64,000 bases of DNA from Paraburkholderia acidicola (GCF_002362315.1 NZ_MTZV01000004.1:806001-870000); one strand, 5' to 3'. Shown: positions 28,597 to 37,825, counted from the stretch's first letter. Notes: generated by a model from the sequence alone, not told the origin. A program made the numbers and translations.

Positions 28597-29157
28597 TTAT
28601 TTGAGGAAAGGGATCATCCGCGACAGCAGCCCATCGCGGTCCAGCCATTGATGTTTGAGCGCCGCCGCGACGTGCATCACCACGAGTGCGAGCAGCCCGT
28701 AATTCAGCGTTATATGGACGGTTTTCAGCAGAACCTTCAGAGCGGGATCGGGCGCGATCAGCCGTGGCAGCGGCACGAGACCGAGGTACACGACCGGCAC
28801 GTTTGCCGCCGAGCTGTACAGATAGCCCGACACCGGAATCGCCACCATCAGCACATAGAGCAGCCCGTGCACCGCGTGCGCGGCACCGCGCTGCCACAGG
28901 GGCGTCTCGCGCGACAGCGGGGGCGCTGCATGGGTTGCGCGCCACAGGATGCGCAGCACCGCCAGCGCGAACACCGTCACGCCGATCCATTTATGCCAGG
29001 AGAAATAGCGCAGCTTGGTCGGCGTGAAACCGGGGATGTCGGTCATTACCCAGCCGAGCGCGAAACCGCAGACGATTAGCAGCGCAATCAGCCAGTGAAA
29101 TGCAATCGCGGTGCGCGTATACGACTCGCGTGGAGCGAATGATGGGTCGTGGGTCAT
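28597..29157 (-). CDS. Cytochrome b561 family membrane protein
   Basis: 186 aa with four hydrophobic segments, a di-haem b-type cytochrome of the bacterial b561 family that moves electrons between the quinone pool and periplasmic acceptors, including superoxide. Candidate haem ligands are the His residues in AIAFHWLIALL, YFSWHKWIGVT, AAHAVHGLLYVL and LVVMHVAAALKHQW. It is the first gene of an operon with two yceI genes; in other bacteria cytochrome b561 and YceI genes are often adjacent. A TATAGT -10 lies upstream (ACTATA at 29182-29187). Confidence 0.92.
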   Translation of the reverse strand: MTHDPSFAPRESYTRTAIAFHWLIALLIVCGFALGWVMTDIPGFTPTKLRYFSWHKWIGVTVFALAVLRILWRATHAAPPLSRETPLWQRGAAHAVHGLLYVLMVAIPVSGYLYSSAANVPVVYLGLVPLPRLIAPDPALKVLLKTVHITLNYGLLALVVMHVAAALKHQWLDRDGLLSRMIPFLK

Positions 29158-29535
29158 GGCGGGTCGAGGCCAGCTAAAAAGACTATACGAAGGTTAAACG
29201 ATCCAGCATGTACCGTTATTCCCGATGCAGTGCGCATCGGTCAGGCACACAACATGCACTAAGGCCGCCATGCTACCCCAAGCCGTAAAAGGCGGTATGG
29301 ACCAAAAACGCCGTCATAGCGGCATCTGGCGGGCCGCAGCGGAACGGGAACGACGAGGGAGCGTTGCTGTCCGAGACGGGTCGCTGCGTAAAATTATCGA
29401 GGGCGACCCGGCAAAAAAATCCGGCTTACCCGCCGCAAATGCCCGCCACAGGCGCGTTTGGTACTATTGCCTCACTGGTTGCCGGACCTCCCGGCAGCGC
29501 GTGTCCCCATTCACGTCGTTTGCCTTTTAGCCCGC
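29158..29535. other. 378-nt divergent intergenic region, cytochrome b561 / pqiA
   Basis: No gene is supported here. Leftward, ACTATA at 29182-29187 is a plausible -10 for the cytochrome b561 operon. Rightward, TACTAT near 29462 (TTTGGTACTATTGCC) may be the -10 of the pqi operon. No repeat, tRNA or terminator stands out. Confidence 0.5.
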
Positions 29536-30255
29536 ATGGAACATGACCACCACCTGATTGCGTGCCACGAGTGCGACACACTGTTTCGCAAACCGCGGCT
29601 ATCCGGCCGCGCCACCGCGCGCTGCCCGCGCTGCGGGGCCACGCTGTACCGCGGCGTGTCGGGCCGGCTCGATAGCATCACTGCGCTGACCGTTGCCGCG
29701 CTGATCACGTTCCTGATCGCGCAGGGCTTTCCGATCGTCGAACTCGAAACCAACGGCATCACGTCGCAGACCAGTCTGTTCGGTGCGCTCGTCGCGCTGT
29801 GGGACGAAAACATGCAGATCGTGGCCGTCATCGTGTTCTGCGCGACCACGCTGTTTCCGCTCACCGAACTCGTCGCGCTGCTCTACATCCTCATCCCGGT
29901 GCGCCGCGGCCATGTGCCGCCGGGCTTCAACCGGGTGCTGCGCGCGATCCAGTTCGTGCGGCCGTGGGGCATGATCGAAGTGTTCATGCTCGGCGTGCTG
30001 GTGACGATCGTGAAGATGGTCAGCCTCGCGCGCGTGATGCCCGAGGCCGCGCTGTTCGCGTTCGGTGCGCTGACGCTGATGCTCGCCGTCGTCGTCACGT
30101 TCGATCCACGCACGCTGTGGGACGTCGTCGACGATCTGCGTGCGCGCCCCGCGCCGCGTCGCAAACAGAAAGCCCATCCGGGTCAGCCGGGCCGCGCCGC
30201 AGTCGCGAACCGCCCGGCCAGCGCACCCGCGCCAGTCACACCGCGTCAGGGATGA
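29536..30255 (+). CDS. PqiA-family membrane protein, N-half paralogue
   Basis: 239 aa from the ATG at 29536. A zinc-ribbon pair CHECDTLF...CPRCGATL opens the protein, followed by four hydrophobic segments (first ITALTVAALITFLIAQGFPIVE). E. coli PqiA (about 417 aa) holds two such ribbon-plus-four-helix modules in one chain; here they are separate genes. PqiA is the inner-membrane partner of the MCE protein PqiB in lipid transport across the periplasm. The C-terminal tail is Arg/Pro/Ala-rich. The second module begins 7 nt after this stop. Confidence 0.9.
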   Translation: MEHDHHLIACHECDTLFRKPRLSGRATARCPRCGATLYRGVSGRLDSITALTVAALITFLIAQGFPIVELETNGITSQTSLFGALVALWDENMQIVAVIVFCATTLFPLTELVALLYILIPVRRGHVPPGFNRVLRAIQFVRPWGMIEVFMLGVLVTIVKMVSLARVMPEAALFAFGALTLMLAVVVTFDPRTLWDVVDDLRARPAPRRKQKAHPGQPGRAAVANRPASAPAPVTPRQG

Positions 30256-30262
30256 GCCGCCG

Positions 30263-30958
30263 ATGAAATACCTCACGGCGTCGCGCGCCGGCCTGGTCGC
30301 CTGTCACGCGTGTGGACACGTGTCGCAGCGCGTGCGCTCGGTGGTCCCTCAACACTGCCCGCGCTGCGGCGCGGTCCTGCACCGGCGCAACCCGGACAGC
30401 CTGATGCGCACGTGGGCGCTGCTGATCGCGGCCGCGTTGCTGTATATTCCGGCGAACCTGCTGCCGATCATGCACACCTCGTCGCTCGTCGGCTCCGAGG
30501 ACGACACGATCATGAGCGGCGTGGTCTTCTTCTGGACCTCGGGCGACTGGCCGCTTGCCATCATCGTGTTCGTCGCGAGCATTCTCGTGCCGATGCTGAA
30601 GCTGTCGGTGCTGCTGCTGCTCACCGTCACCGCGCAGCGCCGCTCCACCTGGCGGCCGCACGAACGCACGAAGCTGTACCGGATCGTCGAGCGCATCGGC
30701 CGGTGGTCGATGCTCGACGTATTCGTGATTACGCTGACGGTCGCGCTCGTGCGCTTCAAGTCACTTGCTGTGATCACCGCAGGGCCGGGCGCGCTGGCGT
30801 TCGGCTCGGTCGTGATCCTGACGATGCTGGCCTCGATGCAGTTCGATCCACGTCTCATCTGGGACCACATCGATAACGCAAAACGGGTTGACGACAGCAA
30901 CGCCAACGCCGCCAAACGCCATACCGGAACTACCGCTCAGGACCTCAACCATGACTAG
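30263..30958 (+). CDS. PqiA-family membrane protein, C-half paralogue
   Basis: 231 aa. The ATG at 30263 is 7 nt after the previous stop. It repeats the architecture: zinc ribbon CHACGHVSQ...CPRCGAVL, then four hydrophobic segments beginning LLIAAALLYIPANLLPIM with the PqiA motif ANLLPIMHTS. Conserved polar features PMLKLSVLLLL and GRWSMLDVFVITL match the second module of PqiA. The stop overlaps the pqiB start by 8 nt. With the preceding gene it reconstitutes a complete PqiA. Confidence 0.92.
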   Translation: MKYLTASRAGLVACHACGHVSQRVRSVVPQHCPRCGAVLHRRNPDSLMRTWALLIAAALLYIPANLLPIMHTSSLVGSEDDTIMSGVVFFWTSGDWPLAIIVFVASILVPMLKLSVLLLLTVTAQRRSTWRPHERTKLYRIVERIGRWSMLDVFVITLTVALVRFKSLAVITAGPGALAFGSVVILTMLASMQFDPRLIWDHIDNAKRVDDSNANAAKRHTGTTAQDLNHD

Positions 30959-32567
30959 CCCGCAAGGCCCCATCGTTCCGCCCGACCTGCCTGAGCCCGA
31001 CATCGAACCGAGGCGGACCTGGCTGCCGTCGCTTGTCTGGGTCATTCCGCTGATCGCCGCACTGATCGGCATCGCGCTCGTCGTCAAATCGGTCGTCGAT
31101 CGCGGGCCGACCATCTCGATCCTGTTCAGCTCCGCCGAAGGGCTCGAGCCCGGCAAGACCAAGGTCAAGTACAAGGACGTCGATATCGGCGAAGTGAAAA
31201 CGATCAAGCTGATCAACAATCACACGCAGGTAGAAGTCGTCGTGCAGCTCACCAAGGAAGCCGAAGACTTCGCGGTGAAGGACACGCGTTTCTGGGTCGT
31301 GCGTCCGCGGGTCGGCACGAGCGGCGTCTCGGGTCTCAACACGCTGCTTTCCGGTGCTTACATCGGTGTCGACGCGGGTCACTCGCAGGACACGCAAAAG
31401 CTCTATACCGGCCTCGAAACGCCGCCCCCCGTCACCGGTGATCAGCGTGGCCATCGCTTCACGCTGCGCGGTGAATCGCTCGGCTCGATCGACATCGGCT
31501 CGCCGGTCTATTACCGACGCGTGCAGGTGGGCCAGGTGGTCGGCTTCGCGCTCGACAAGGAAGGCACCGGCGTCACGATCCAGGTGTTCGTCAGCGCGCC
31601 GTACGATCAGTACGTCGGCACGAATTCGCGCTGGTGGCATGCGAGCGGTGTCGATCTGCGGCTCGATTCGAGTGGCTTCACGTTGAACACGCAGTCGCTC
31701 GCGACCGTGATTACCGGCGGCCTCGCGTTCCAGTCGCCGCCGGGGCAACTGGTCGGCCAGCAGGCCGCGGATAACGCAACCTTCCGCCTCGGCGCCGACG
31801 AGGCCGATGCCATGCGCGAGCCGGACGGCCCGCCCGTGCGTGTCGTGATGAATTTCAACCAGTCGCTGCGCGGGCTGTCGGTGGGCGCACAGGTCGACTT
31901 CCGCGGTATCGTGCTCGGCCAGGTGACGGCGATCGGTGTCGAATACGATCCGAAGGCACGCAACTTCACGATGCCGGTCACGATGAATCTGTACCCGGAC
32001 CGCCTGCGCCGGCGCTCGGTCGGCAGCGTGCCCGCCGCAGGCACGCCGGCGAGCCGCGAGCTGCTGCAGCGTCTCGTGCAGCACGGACTGCGCGGCCAGT
32101 TGCGCACGGGCAACCTGATCACGAGCCAGCTGTACGTGGCGCTCGATCTGTTCCCGAAGGTAGCGCCCGCCACCATCGACGTGTCACGCGATCCGGTCGA
32201 GATACCGACCATTCCGAACACGCTCGATGAACTGCAACTGCAGGTCGCCGACATCGCGAAGAAGCTCGACAAGATACCGTTCGACGAGATCGGCACGAAT
32301 CTGAACAGCTCGCTGAAAAACGCCGATCAGTTGTTCTTGCGACTCAACACCGAAGTGGTGCCGGAGGCGCGCGACACACTGTCGGCCGCGAAGCACACTT
32401 TCAATTCCGCCGAATCGACGCTGCAGCAGGATTCGCCGCTGCAGTCCGACGTACACCAGGCGTTGCAGGAACTGACCCGCACGCTGCAGTCGCTGAATGC
32501 GCTGTCGGATTATCTGGAGCGTCATCCCGAATCGCTGTTGCGCGGCAAACCAGGAGATAAACCATGA
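30951..32567 (+). CDS. pqiB: PqiB, MCE-domain intermembrane transport protein
   Basis: 538 aa (E. coli PqiB 546). One membrane helix (SLVWVIPLIAALIGIALVV) near residue 25 is followed by three MCE (MlaD-like) domains. Their starts are visible as ISILFSSAEGLEPGKTKVKYKDVDIGEV, FTLRGESLGSIDIGSPVYYRRVQVG, and VVMNFNQSLRGLSVGAQVDFRGIVLGQV. The C-terminal third is a long helical region predicted to form the tunnel-like needle of PqiB. Start at 30951 overlaps pqiA by 8 nt; the stop overlaps pqiC by ATGA, so expression is tightly coupled. Confidence 0.94.
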   Translation: MTSPQGPIVPPDLPEPDIEPRRTWLPSLVWVIPLIAALIGIALVVKSVVDRGPTISILFSSAEGLEPGKTKVKYKDVDIGEVKTIKLINNHTQVEVVVQLTKEAEDFAVKDTRFWVVRPRVGTSGVSGLNTLLSGAYIGVDAGHSQDTQKLYTGLETPPPVTGDQRGHRFTLRGESLGSIDIGSPVYYRRVQVGQVVGFALDKEGTGVTIQVFVSAPYDQYVGTNSRWWHASGVDLRLDSSGFTLNTQSLATVITGGLAFQSPPGQLVGQQAADNATFRLGADEADAMREPDGPPVRVVMNFNQSLRGLSVGAQVDFRGIVLGQVTAIGVEYDPKARNFTMPVTMNLYPDRLRRRSVGSVPAAGTPASRELLQRLVQHGLRGQLRTGNLITSQLYVALDLFPKVAPATIDVSRDPVEIPTIPNTLDELQLQVADIAKKLDKIPFDEIGTNLNSSLKNADQLFLRLNTEVVPEARDTLSAAKHTFNSAESTLQQDSPLQSDVHQALQELTRTLQSLNALSDYLERHPESLLRGKPGDKP

Positions 32568-33331
32568 CGCAAACCTGGCTTCCCGGCCTCTTCTCTAGTT
32601 CGTCGCGTTCGCTGCGTACGGTCGGCGGTATTGCAGCCTGTGCGGGGTTGATCGCGCTCGCCGCCTGTTCGTCGCCGCCGAGCCGCTTCTATACGCTCGG
32701 CTCCGACGCGACCACTGCACCGGCTCGCAGTGCGGCGCACGCGCAGTTTCTGATCGAAGTACCGCCCGTCGATGTGCCGGCACAGGTCGCAAAGACATCG
32801 TTCGTCGTGCAGACCGGCGCGAACCAGGTCGATGTGCTGGAGCAGACACGCTGGGCTTCGCTGCCCGGCGACGAGATCCGGCGCGCGCTATCGGTCGATC
32901 TGACGCAACGGCTTGGCACAATCGATGTAGCCGGCACCGCGTATCCGGACGGCGTGCCCGTGTACCGGGTCAGCGTGAACGTGCAGCGTTTCGAATCGTG
33001 GCCCGGTTCGCATGCGCTGATCGACGCGGTGTGGAGTGTGCGCGCAGTGCGCACGCAGGCCGTGATGACCTGCCGCAGCATAATCAGTGAACCGGTGACG
33101 GGTGGTTATGACGCGCTCGTCGAGGGTCACCGGCGCGCGGTGCAGGACATCTCCGCGCAGATCGCGACGGCCGTCGGTGCGCTTGCGGCTGCGCCACAAC
33201 CGCGCGCTGCCGCTGCGTCCACGAAGAAGGGTGCCGCGGCACCGGCTACTGTGCAGCCTGTAACGGTGCCTTGCCCGTTGCCTGCGTCGACCGGGACGTC
33301 GGCGAACGCGGCTGGCGGGGCCAGTGGTTGA
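32564..33331 (+). CDS. pqiC: PqiC-type outer-membrane lipoprotein (ABC-transport auxiliary family)
   Basis: 255 aa. A lipoprotein signal ends in the lipobox LAAC (Cys about residue 36) followed by SSPPSRFYTLGS, the usual start of mature DUF330/PqiC proteins. PqiC forms the outer-membrane ring that receives the PqiB needle. The C-terminus is Ala/Pro-rich low complexity (from about residue 205), longer than in E. coli PqiC (187 aa). It is the last gene of the four-gene pqi unit. Confidence 0.9.
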   Translation: MTQTWLPGLFSSSSRSLRTVGGIAACAGLIALAACSSPPSRFYTLGSDATTAPARSAAHAQFLIEVPPVDVPAQVAKTSFVVQTGANQVDVLEQTRWASLPGDEIRRALSVDLTQRLGTIDVAGTAYPDGVPVYRVSVNVQRFESWPGSHALIDAVWSVRAVRTQAVMTCRSIISEPVTGGYDALVEGHRRAVQDISAQIATAVGALAAAPQPRAAAASTKKGAAAPATVQPVTVPCPLPASTGTSANAAGGASG

Positions 33332-33582
33332 ATTCAGCGGCCAGCTTGGCGGCTTAAGAGCGGCTGCAAACGATCGGTAGTAGCAAACCCCGCCACCGGA
33401 AGCCGGCCCGGTCCGCGCGCTGCTACCCGACTCGATAAGGCCGCCCGCAAACGGGTGGCACGCCGCGCGTTGCAGTACCGCGTGCTCGCCGCCCGGCAGA
33501 AAAAGTCGTCGCCCGCCCGATGCCGAAGCCGCGCGCAGTCCGTCCATACCCAACGACCGTCACGCACGACACACCCTGACCC

Positions 33583-35736
33583 ATGCTTCGTTCTCTCAAG
33601 ACGTTCCTGAAAAAATGGCGCGCCTCGCGCAACGGCGGACATCAACTGGATGCGCTGCTCGCGATCGCGGACGTGAACGCGCCCTACGCCGAGCGCAGCG
33701 AATGGCTGATCGAACTCGCGCACTGGCTGCATCGCGGCGGCAGTCTGCAGACCGACACCGCTGATACGCCCGACGACGCACCGCGCCCCATCCCCGCGCA
33801 TACGCGCGTGCGCTACCTGCTGCACGTGCTCGATCGCAACCTCGCGTGGAAGACCAACGTCGCCGGTATCCTGCGTGCTGTGCTGCGCGAAAGCGACGGC
33901 ATCTCGTTGCTGTGCGACGCCGGCATGCCCGTGCATTCGGGCTTCTTCGGCGCGCTGTTCGAGCGAGCACAAGCGTCGCTGATCCCGCCCGCGCCGAATC
34001 GCCGCGAACTGTCCGCGCTGTTCACGCTGATGTTCACGTCGCAGCAGGATGCCGAATGGATTGCATCGCTGCCCGCCGATCTGCTCGCGCGCATTCGCGA
34101 TCTGTTCGACTACGAATCCGGCGAAATAAACCTGCAACCCGGCGGCGCGCTGTCGCTCGATCTGCTCGCGGCGATGCATAACCTGACCTGCCAGATCAGT
34201 TCGACGGGGTTGTCGCAGACGGTCCGCAGCCGCCTGGGCGATGCCGATGCGTCCGATGCACCCGATGCGTTCGACGTACGCAAGGCGATGGAAAAGCAGC
34301 CGTTTTACCGGCTCACTCGCGCGATGCTTGCGGTCGAGGCCGCACATCACGCCGTCGAAGCAAGCACCGACGGCACGAGCCCTGGCTCTGGCACGGAAGC
34401 AGCCCGGTTGCTGCACGAGGTCAACTATCTGCGCATCCTGCTCGACGAATGCCGGATCGCCACCGACAACGTCTTTTCGCACCTCTACCGCAACGGCGTG
34501 AGCGTCGACATCGTCTTCCAGGTCGAGCGGATGCGCATGCGCATCGTGCGCGCCGAGTTGCTGCTCGATGCCTGGATGGCCGCCGACGACCTGCACGCAG
34601 GCGCACGCCTCGTCGCCGAACTCGTGAACGCGAATCACGCGAGCCAGAGCGTGGCGCATCTGCTGCGTAGCAATTTCTCGCTGCTTGCACGCAAGGTCGT
34701 CGAGTACAGCGCGGACACCGGCGAGCACTACATTGCACGCGATCGCGCCGAGTATCTGAAGATGCTCCGCATGGCGGCTGGCGGCGGGCTCGTGACCGTC
34801 GTCACCGTGTGCGTGAAATTCGCGATCACGGGGGCGCATCTGCAGTCGATGTTCGAAGGGCTACTCGCCGGCATCAACTACGCGGCCAGTTTCCTGCTGA
34901 TGCACTTCCTGCACTTCTCGCTCGCCACCAAGCAACCCGCAATGACCGCGCCGACGCTCGCGCGCGAACTCGACGGGACCGGCACGCGCGAAGGGATGGA
35001 TAACTTCGTCGCGTCGGTGGTTGCGTTGATCCGTACACAGTCGGCGGCGGTGTTCGGCAATGTCGCGGTCGTGTTCCCCGTGTGTCTCGTCGTGCAGTTG
35101 CTGTGGCATGGCGTCTTCGGCGCGAACCTGATCTCGCCGGAAAAGGCCCACGCAACGCTGCATTCGTTCTCGCTGCTCGGCCCGACGCCGTTCTACGCGG
35201 CGCTGACCGGCGTGCTGCTGTGGTCGTCGAGCCTGCTCGCGGGCTGGGCCGACAACTGGTTCGTGCTGCACCGGGTCGGCGACGCGCTCGCCTACAACCG
35301 GCGGCTACGGATGACGCTCGGGGTCGCGGGCGCGACGCGGCTCGCCGGGTTCTGTCGCTCGAACATCGCCGGTGTGATCGGCAATGTCACGCTCGGTTTG
35401 ATGCTCGGCCTCGTTCCGGCAATCGTCACGGCGCTCGCCTTCAGCTTCGAAGTCCGGCACGTCACGCTGAGTTCAGGTTCGATCGGCGTTGCGCTCGGCG
35501 TGCTCGGCAAAGGCGCATTCAATACGCCCGAGCTATGGTGGGCGCTGGCCGGCACGTTCAGCATGGCGGTGCTGAACGTCGCCGTGAGCTTTGCACTGGC
35601 GTTCCTGATGGCGGTGCGCTCACGCGACTTGCGGGCGAAGGACGTGCGCTCGCTGCGCGGGGCGTTCCTGCGGCATGTGCTGCGTCATCCGCTCGATCTC
35701 GTCTGGCCGGTGCGGCGGTCGCGCGAGGCTGGCTAG
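33583..35736 (+). CDS. Gcr-type large membrane protein (often labelled site-specific recombinase)
   Basis: 717 aa. It matches the family named after Neisseria gcr and annotated as site-specific recombinase, but no tyrosine or serine recombinase catalytic motif is visible. The N-terminal half is soluble and helical (PYAERSEWLIELAHWLHRGG; VSVDIVFQVERMRMRIVRAELLLDAW). The C-terminal part from about residue 390 has six or more hydrophobic segments, including GGGLVTVVTVCVKFAITGAH and LLAGINYAASFLLMHFLHFS. A charged cytoplasmic tail ends the protein. It is better described as a polytopic membrane protein of unknown function. It starts 251 nt after pqiC and seems monocistronic. Confidence 0.8.
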   Translation: MLRSLKTFLKKWRASRNGGHQLDALLAIADVNAPYAERSEWLIELAHWLHRGGSLQTDTADTPDDAPRPIPAHTRVRYLLHVLDRNLAWKTNVAGILRAVLRESDGISLLCDAGMPVHSGFFGALFERAQASLIPPAPNRRELSALFTLMFTSQQDAEWIASLPADLLARIRDLFDYESGEINLQPGGALSLDLLAAMHNLTCQISSTGLSQTVRSRLGDADASDAPDAFDVRKAMEKQPFYRLTRAMLAVEAAHHAVEASTDGTSPGSGTEAARLLHEVNYLRILLDECRIATDNVFSHLYRNGVSVDIVFQVERMRMRIVRAELLLDAWMAADDLHAGARLVAELVNANHASQSVAHLLRSNFSLLARKVVEYSADTGEHYIARDRAEYLKMLRMAAGGGLVTVVTVCVKFAITGAHLQSMFEGLLAGINYAASFLLMHFLHFSLATKQPAMTAPTLARELDGTGTREGMDNFVASVVALIRTQSAAVFGNVAVVFPVCLVVQLLWHGVFGANLISPEKAHATLHSFSLLGPTPFYAALTGVLLWSSSLLAGWADNWFVLHRVGDALAYNRRLRMTLGVAGATRLAGFCRSNIAGVIGNVTLGLMLGLVPAIVTALAFSFEVRHVTLSSGSIGVALGVLGKGAFNTPELWWALAGTFSMAVLNVAVSFALAFLMAVRSRDLRAKDVRSLRGAFLRHVLRHPLDLVWPVRRSREAG

Positions 35737-35860
35737 CGGTTAGTCCGCCCTGGGGCGCCCTGCCCGTATCCCTGACATATCGGCAGAAACGCACCGGGCT
35801 CGTGCCGCGCCGGCAGGGTCGCATACCTGGCACGCACCCGGCCCGCCCACCCCGACCGCG

Positions 35861-35866
35861 TACAAT
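35861..35866 (+). promoter_or_regulatory. Likely -10 element of the RlmL-like methyltransferase gene
   Basis: TACAAT at 35861-35866, 32 nt before the ATG. No good -35 is visible, so this is a partial promoter call. Confidence 0.35.
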
Positions 35867-35898
35867 AGCGCCTTATTCAACGCCTCCCGGCACGCTCA

Positions 35899-37233
35899 AT
35901 GTCCTTCGAATTTTTCCTCCCCTGCCCGCGCGGCCTTGAAGCCGCGCTTGCCGCCGAACTCGCCGAGATCGCCGCACGCCACCTGAACGGCGCGCCTTTC
36001 ACGGCCGGCGCCCAGGTGCCGGGCGGCGTGCACTTCCGCGGGGGCTGGGCCGCGGGCATGGCGGCGAACCTGCATTCGCGCCTCGCGAGCCGCGTGCTGC
36101 TGAAGCTCGCACACCAGCCGTACCGCAGCGAACAGGACATCTACGCGCTCGCGCTCGAACAGCGCTGGGAGCAGTGGTTCTCCGCAAACGAAACGCTGCG
36201 CGTCGACGTGACGGCGATCAAGTCGACGCTGCGTAGCCTCGAATTCGCGACGCTACGGGTCAAGGACGCCATCTGCGACCGCCTGCGCGAAGTGAGCGGC
36301 GAACGGCCGAACGTCGACACTGCCGCGCCCGACGTGCGCGTCTTCGCTTTCCTTACCGCCACCGATTGCACGCTGTACCTCGATACCTCCGGCGAACCGC
36401 TGTTCAAGCGCGGCTGGCGGCTCGACAAGGGCGCGGCGCCACTGCGCGAGAACCTCGCCGCAGGCATCCTGCGTCTAACCGGCTGGACGCCCGGTACGCC
36501 GCTTTACGATCCGATGTGCGGCAGCGGCACGTTCCTCGCGGAAGCCGCGCAGGTGGCACTGAACGTCGCGCCCGGTTCGGAGCGCCGCTTTGGCTTCGAG
36601 AAACTGCGCCAGTACGACCGGAGCGTGTGGCAAGGCCTGAAGGCCGCCGCGCTCGATGCAAAGAAGGCGGCCGCGTCATCGCGCAAGGATCTGCAGATTT
36701 TCGGCAGCGACATCTCTGGGGACATGCTCGACAAGGCCCGCGCGAATTTTCAGCGTGCAGGCTTGCCCAGCATCGTGCTCAAGCAGGTCGACGCGCGCGG
36801 CATGAGCGCGCCGGTCGCGACGCCGGGCATCCTCGTCGCGAATCCGCCGTATGGCGAACGGATCGAAGTGCGCGGCCGCGGCCCGCGCGGTGAAGTCCGC
36901 GAAACCGGGCGTGACCGGCGCGAAGACCGTGATTCGCGCGAAGCACGTGATACCCGCGATTCCCGTGACGACGACGGCTTTCGCCGCGTCCACACCGACG
37001 CACCGCCAGACAGCGAGTTTTTCAAGGCGCTCGGTGACTCGCTGAAGCAGCGCTTCACCGGCTGGCACGCGTTCATCCTGACCTCCGATCGCAAGCTGCC
37101 CGGCCAGTTGCGGTTGCGCGAGTCGACCAAAACGCCGCTCTTCAACGGCGCGCTCGAATGCCGGTTGTTCCGCTTCGATCTGATCGCCGGCAGCGTGCGG
37201 CAACGCCCGGCCAGCGACACGCCTGCGGACTGA
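35899..37233 (+). CDS. THUMP-domain class I SAM rRNA methyltransferase (RlmL-like)
   Basis: 444 aa, corresponding to the N-terminal (RlmL, 23S rRNA m2G2445) half of E. coli RlmKL; the RlmK half is absent, as usual in Burkholderiaceae. A THUMP domain (about residues 45-160) is followed by the methyltransferase domain, with the SAM-binding DPMCGSGTFLAEAA starting at Asp204 and the catalytic NPPYGERI at 315-322. Immediately after that motif lies a charged low-complexity insertion of about 40 residues (324-363) built of Arg, Asp and Glu (for example RDSREARDTRDSRDDD). E. coli has no such insertion. The chain then resumes with DSEFFKALGDSLKQRF. Preceded by a TACAAT box at 35861-35866. Confidence 0.88.
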   Translation: MSFEFFLPCPRGLEAALAAELAEIAARHLNGAPFTAGAQVPGGVHFRGGWAAGMAANLHSRLASRVLLKLAHQPYRSEQDIYALALEQRWEQWFSANETLRVDVTAIKSTLRSLEFATLRVKDAICDRLREVSGERPNVDTAAPDVRVFAFLTATDCTLYLDTSGEPLFKRGWRLDKGAAPLRENLAAGILRLTGWTPGTPLYDPMCGSGTFLAEAAQVALNVAPGSERRFGFEKLRQYDRSVWQGLKAAALDAKKAAASSRKDLQIFGSDISGDMLDKARANFQRAGLPSIVLKQVDARGMSAPVATPGILVANPPYGERIEVRGRGPRGEVRETGRDRREDRDSREARDTRDSRDDDGFRRVHTDAPPDSEFFKALGDSLKQRFTGWHAFILTSDRKLPGQLRLRESTKTPLFNGALECRLFRFDLIAGSVRQRPASDTPAD

Positions 37234-37402
37234 AAACCGCGTCATGGGGCCGTTGCATCGCCCGATGCACGGCTCACTTTCTGCTCCAAGACGCCGAGGC
37301 TACTGACAGCACGCTGGCAGTAGCCCGGTCGCACACTCCTCTCCATGCCATCCGGTGTCGTCGACGCCGTCCGTGGCCCACAGCGATCTACCGGAGAGAG
37401 TC

Positions 37403-37825
37403 ATGTCAACCGTCACCGCAACAGAAACGGCAGTAGCAACAGCCACCGCGAGCCGCGTCATCGCCTGGTTCGAAATCCCGTCCACCGACTTCAATCGTGC
37501 GACGCGCTTCTATGAGGCCGCGCTCGACACGCAGCTGCAACGCGAAGTGATGGGCGGCGTACCGATGGCCATATTCGGCCACGAAGAAAGCGCAACGGGC
37601 GGCTGCATCGTCTACAACCCGCGCGAAATCAAACCCGTTTCGGATGGCGTGCTCGTGTATCTGAACGCGGAGCCCTCGGTGCGGGAAGCACTCGAGCGCG
37701 TCGAGCGCGCGGGCGGCAAGAAGGACGGCATGGCGATCGAGCTGCCGAACAACTTCGGCTACGTCGGCTTTTTCATCGATACCGAAGGCAACCGCGTCGG
37801 CCTGCATTCGCTGAAACTGGCCTGA
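37403..37825 (+). CDS. VOC (glyoxalase/bleomycin-resistance fold) family protein
   Basis: 140 aa from the ATG at 37403 with a GGAGAG ribosome binding site. A single vicinal-oxygen-chelate domain is visible as paired beta-alpha-beta modules: VIAWFEIPSTDFNRATRFYEAALD at the start and GYVGFFIDTEGNRVGLHS at the end. The substrate is unknown. The 170-nt gap before it shows no feature. It is followed 70 nt later by a WYL regulator on the same strand; the pair is common and the regulator may control it, though this is inference. Confidence 0.85.
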   Translation: MSTVTATETAVATATASRVIAWFEIPSTDFNRATRFYEAALDTQLQREVMGGVPMAIFGHEESATGGCIVYNPREIKPVSDGVLVYLNAEPSVREALERVERAGGKKDGMAIELPNNFGYVGFFIDTEGNRVGLHSLKLA

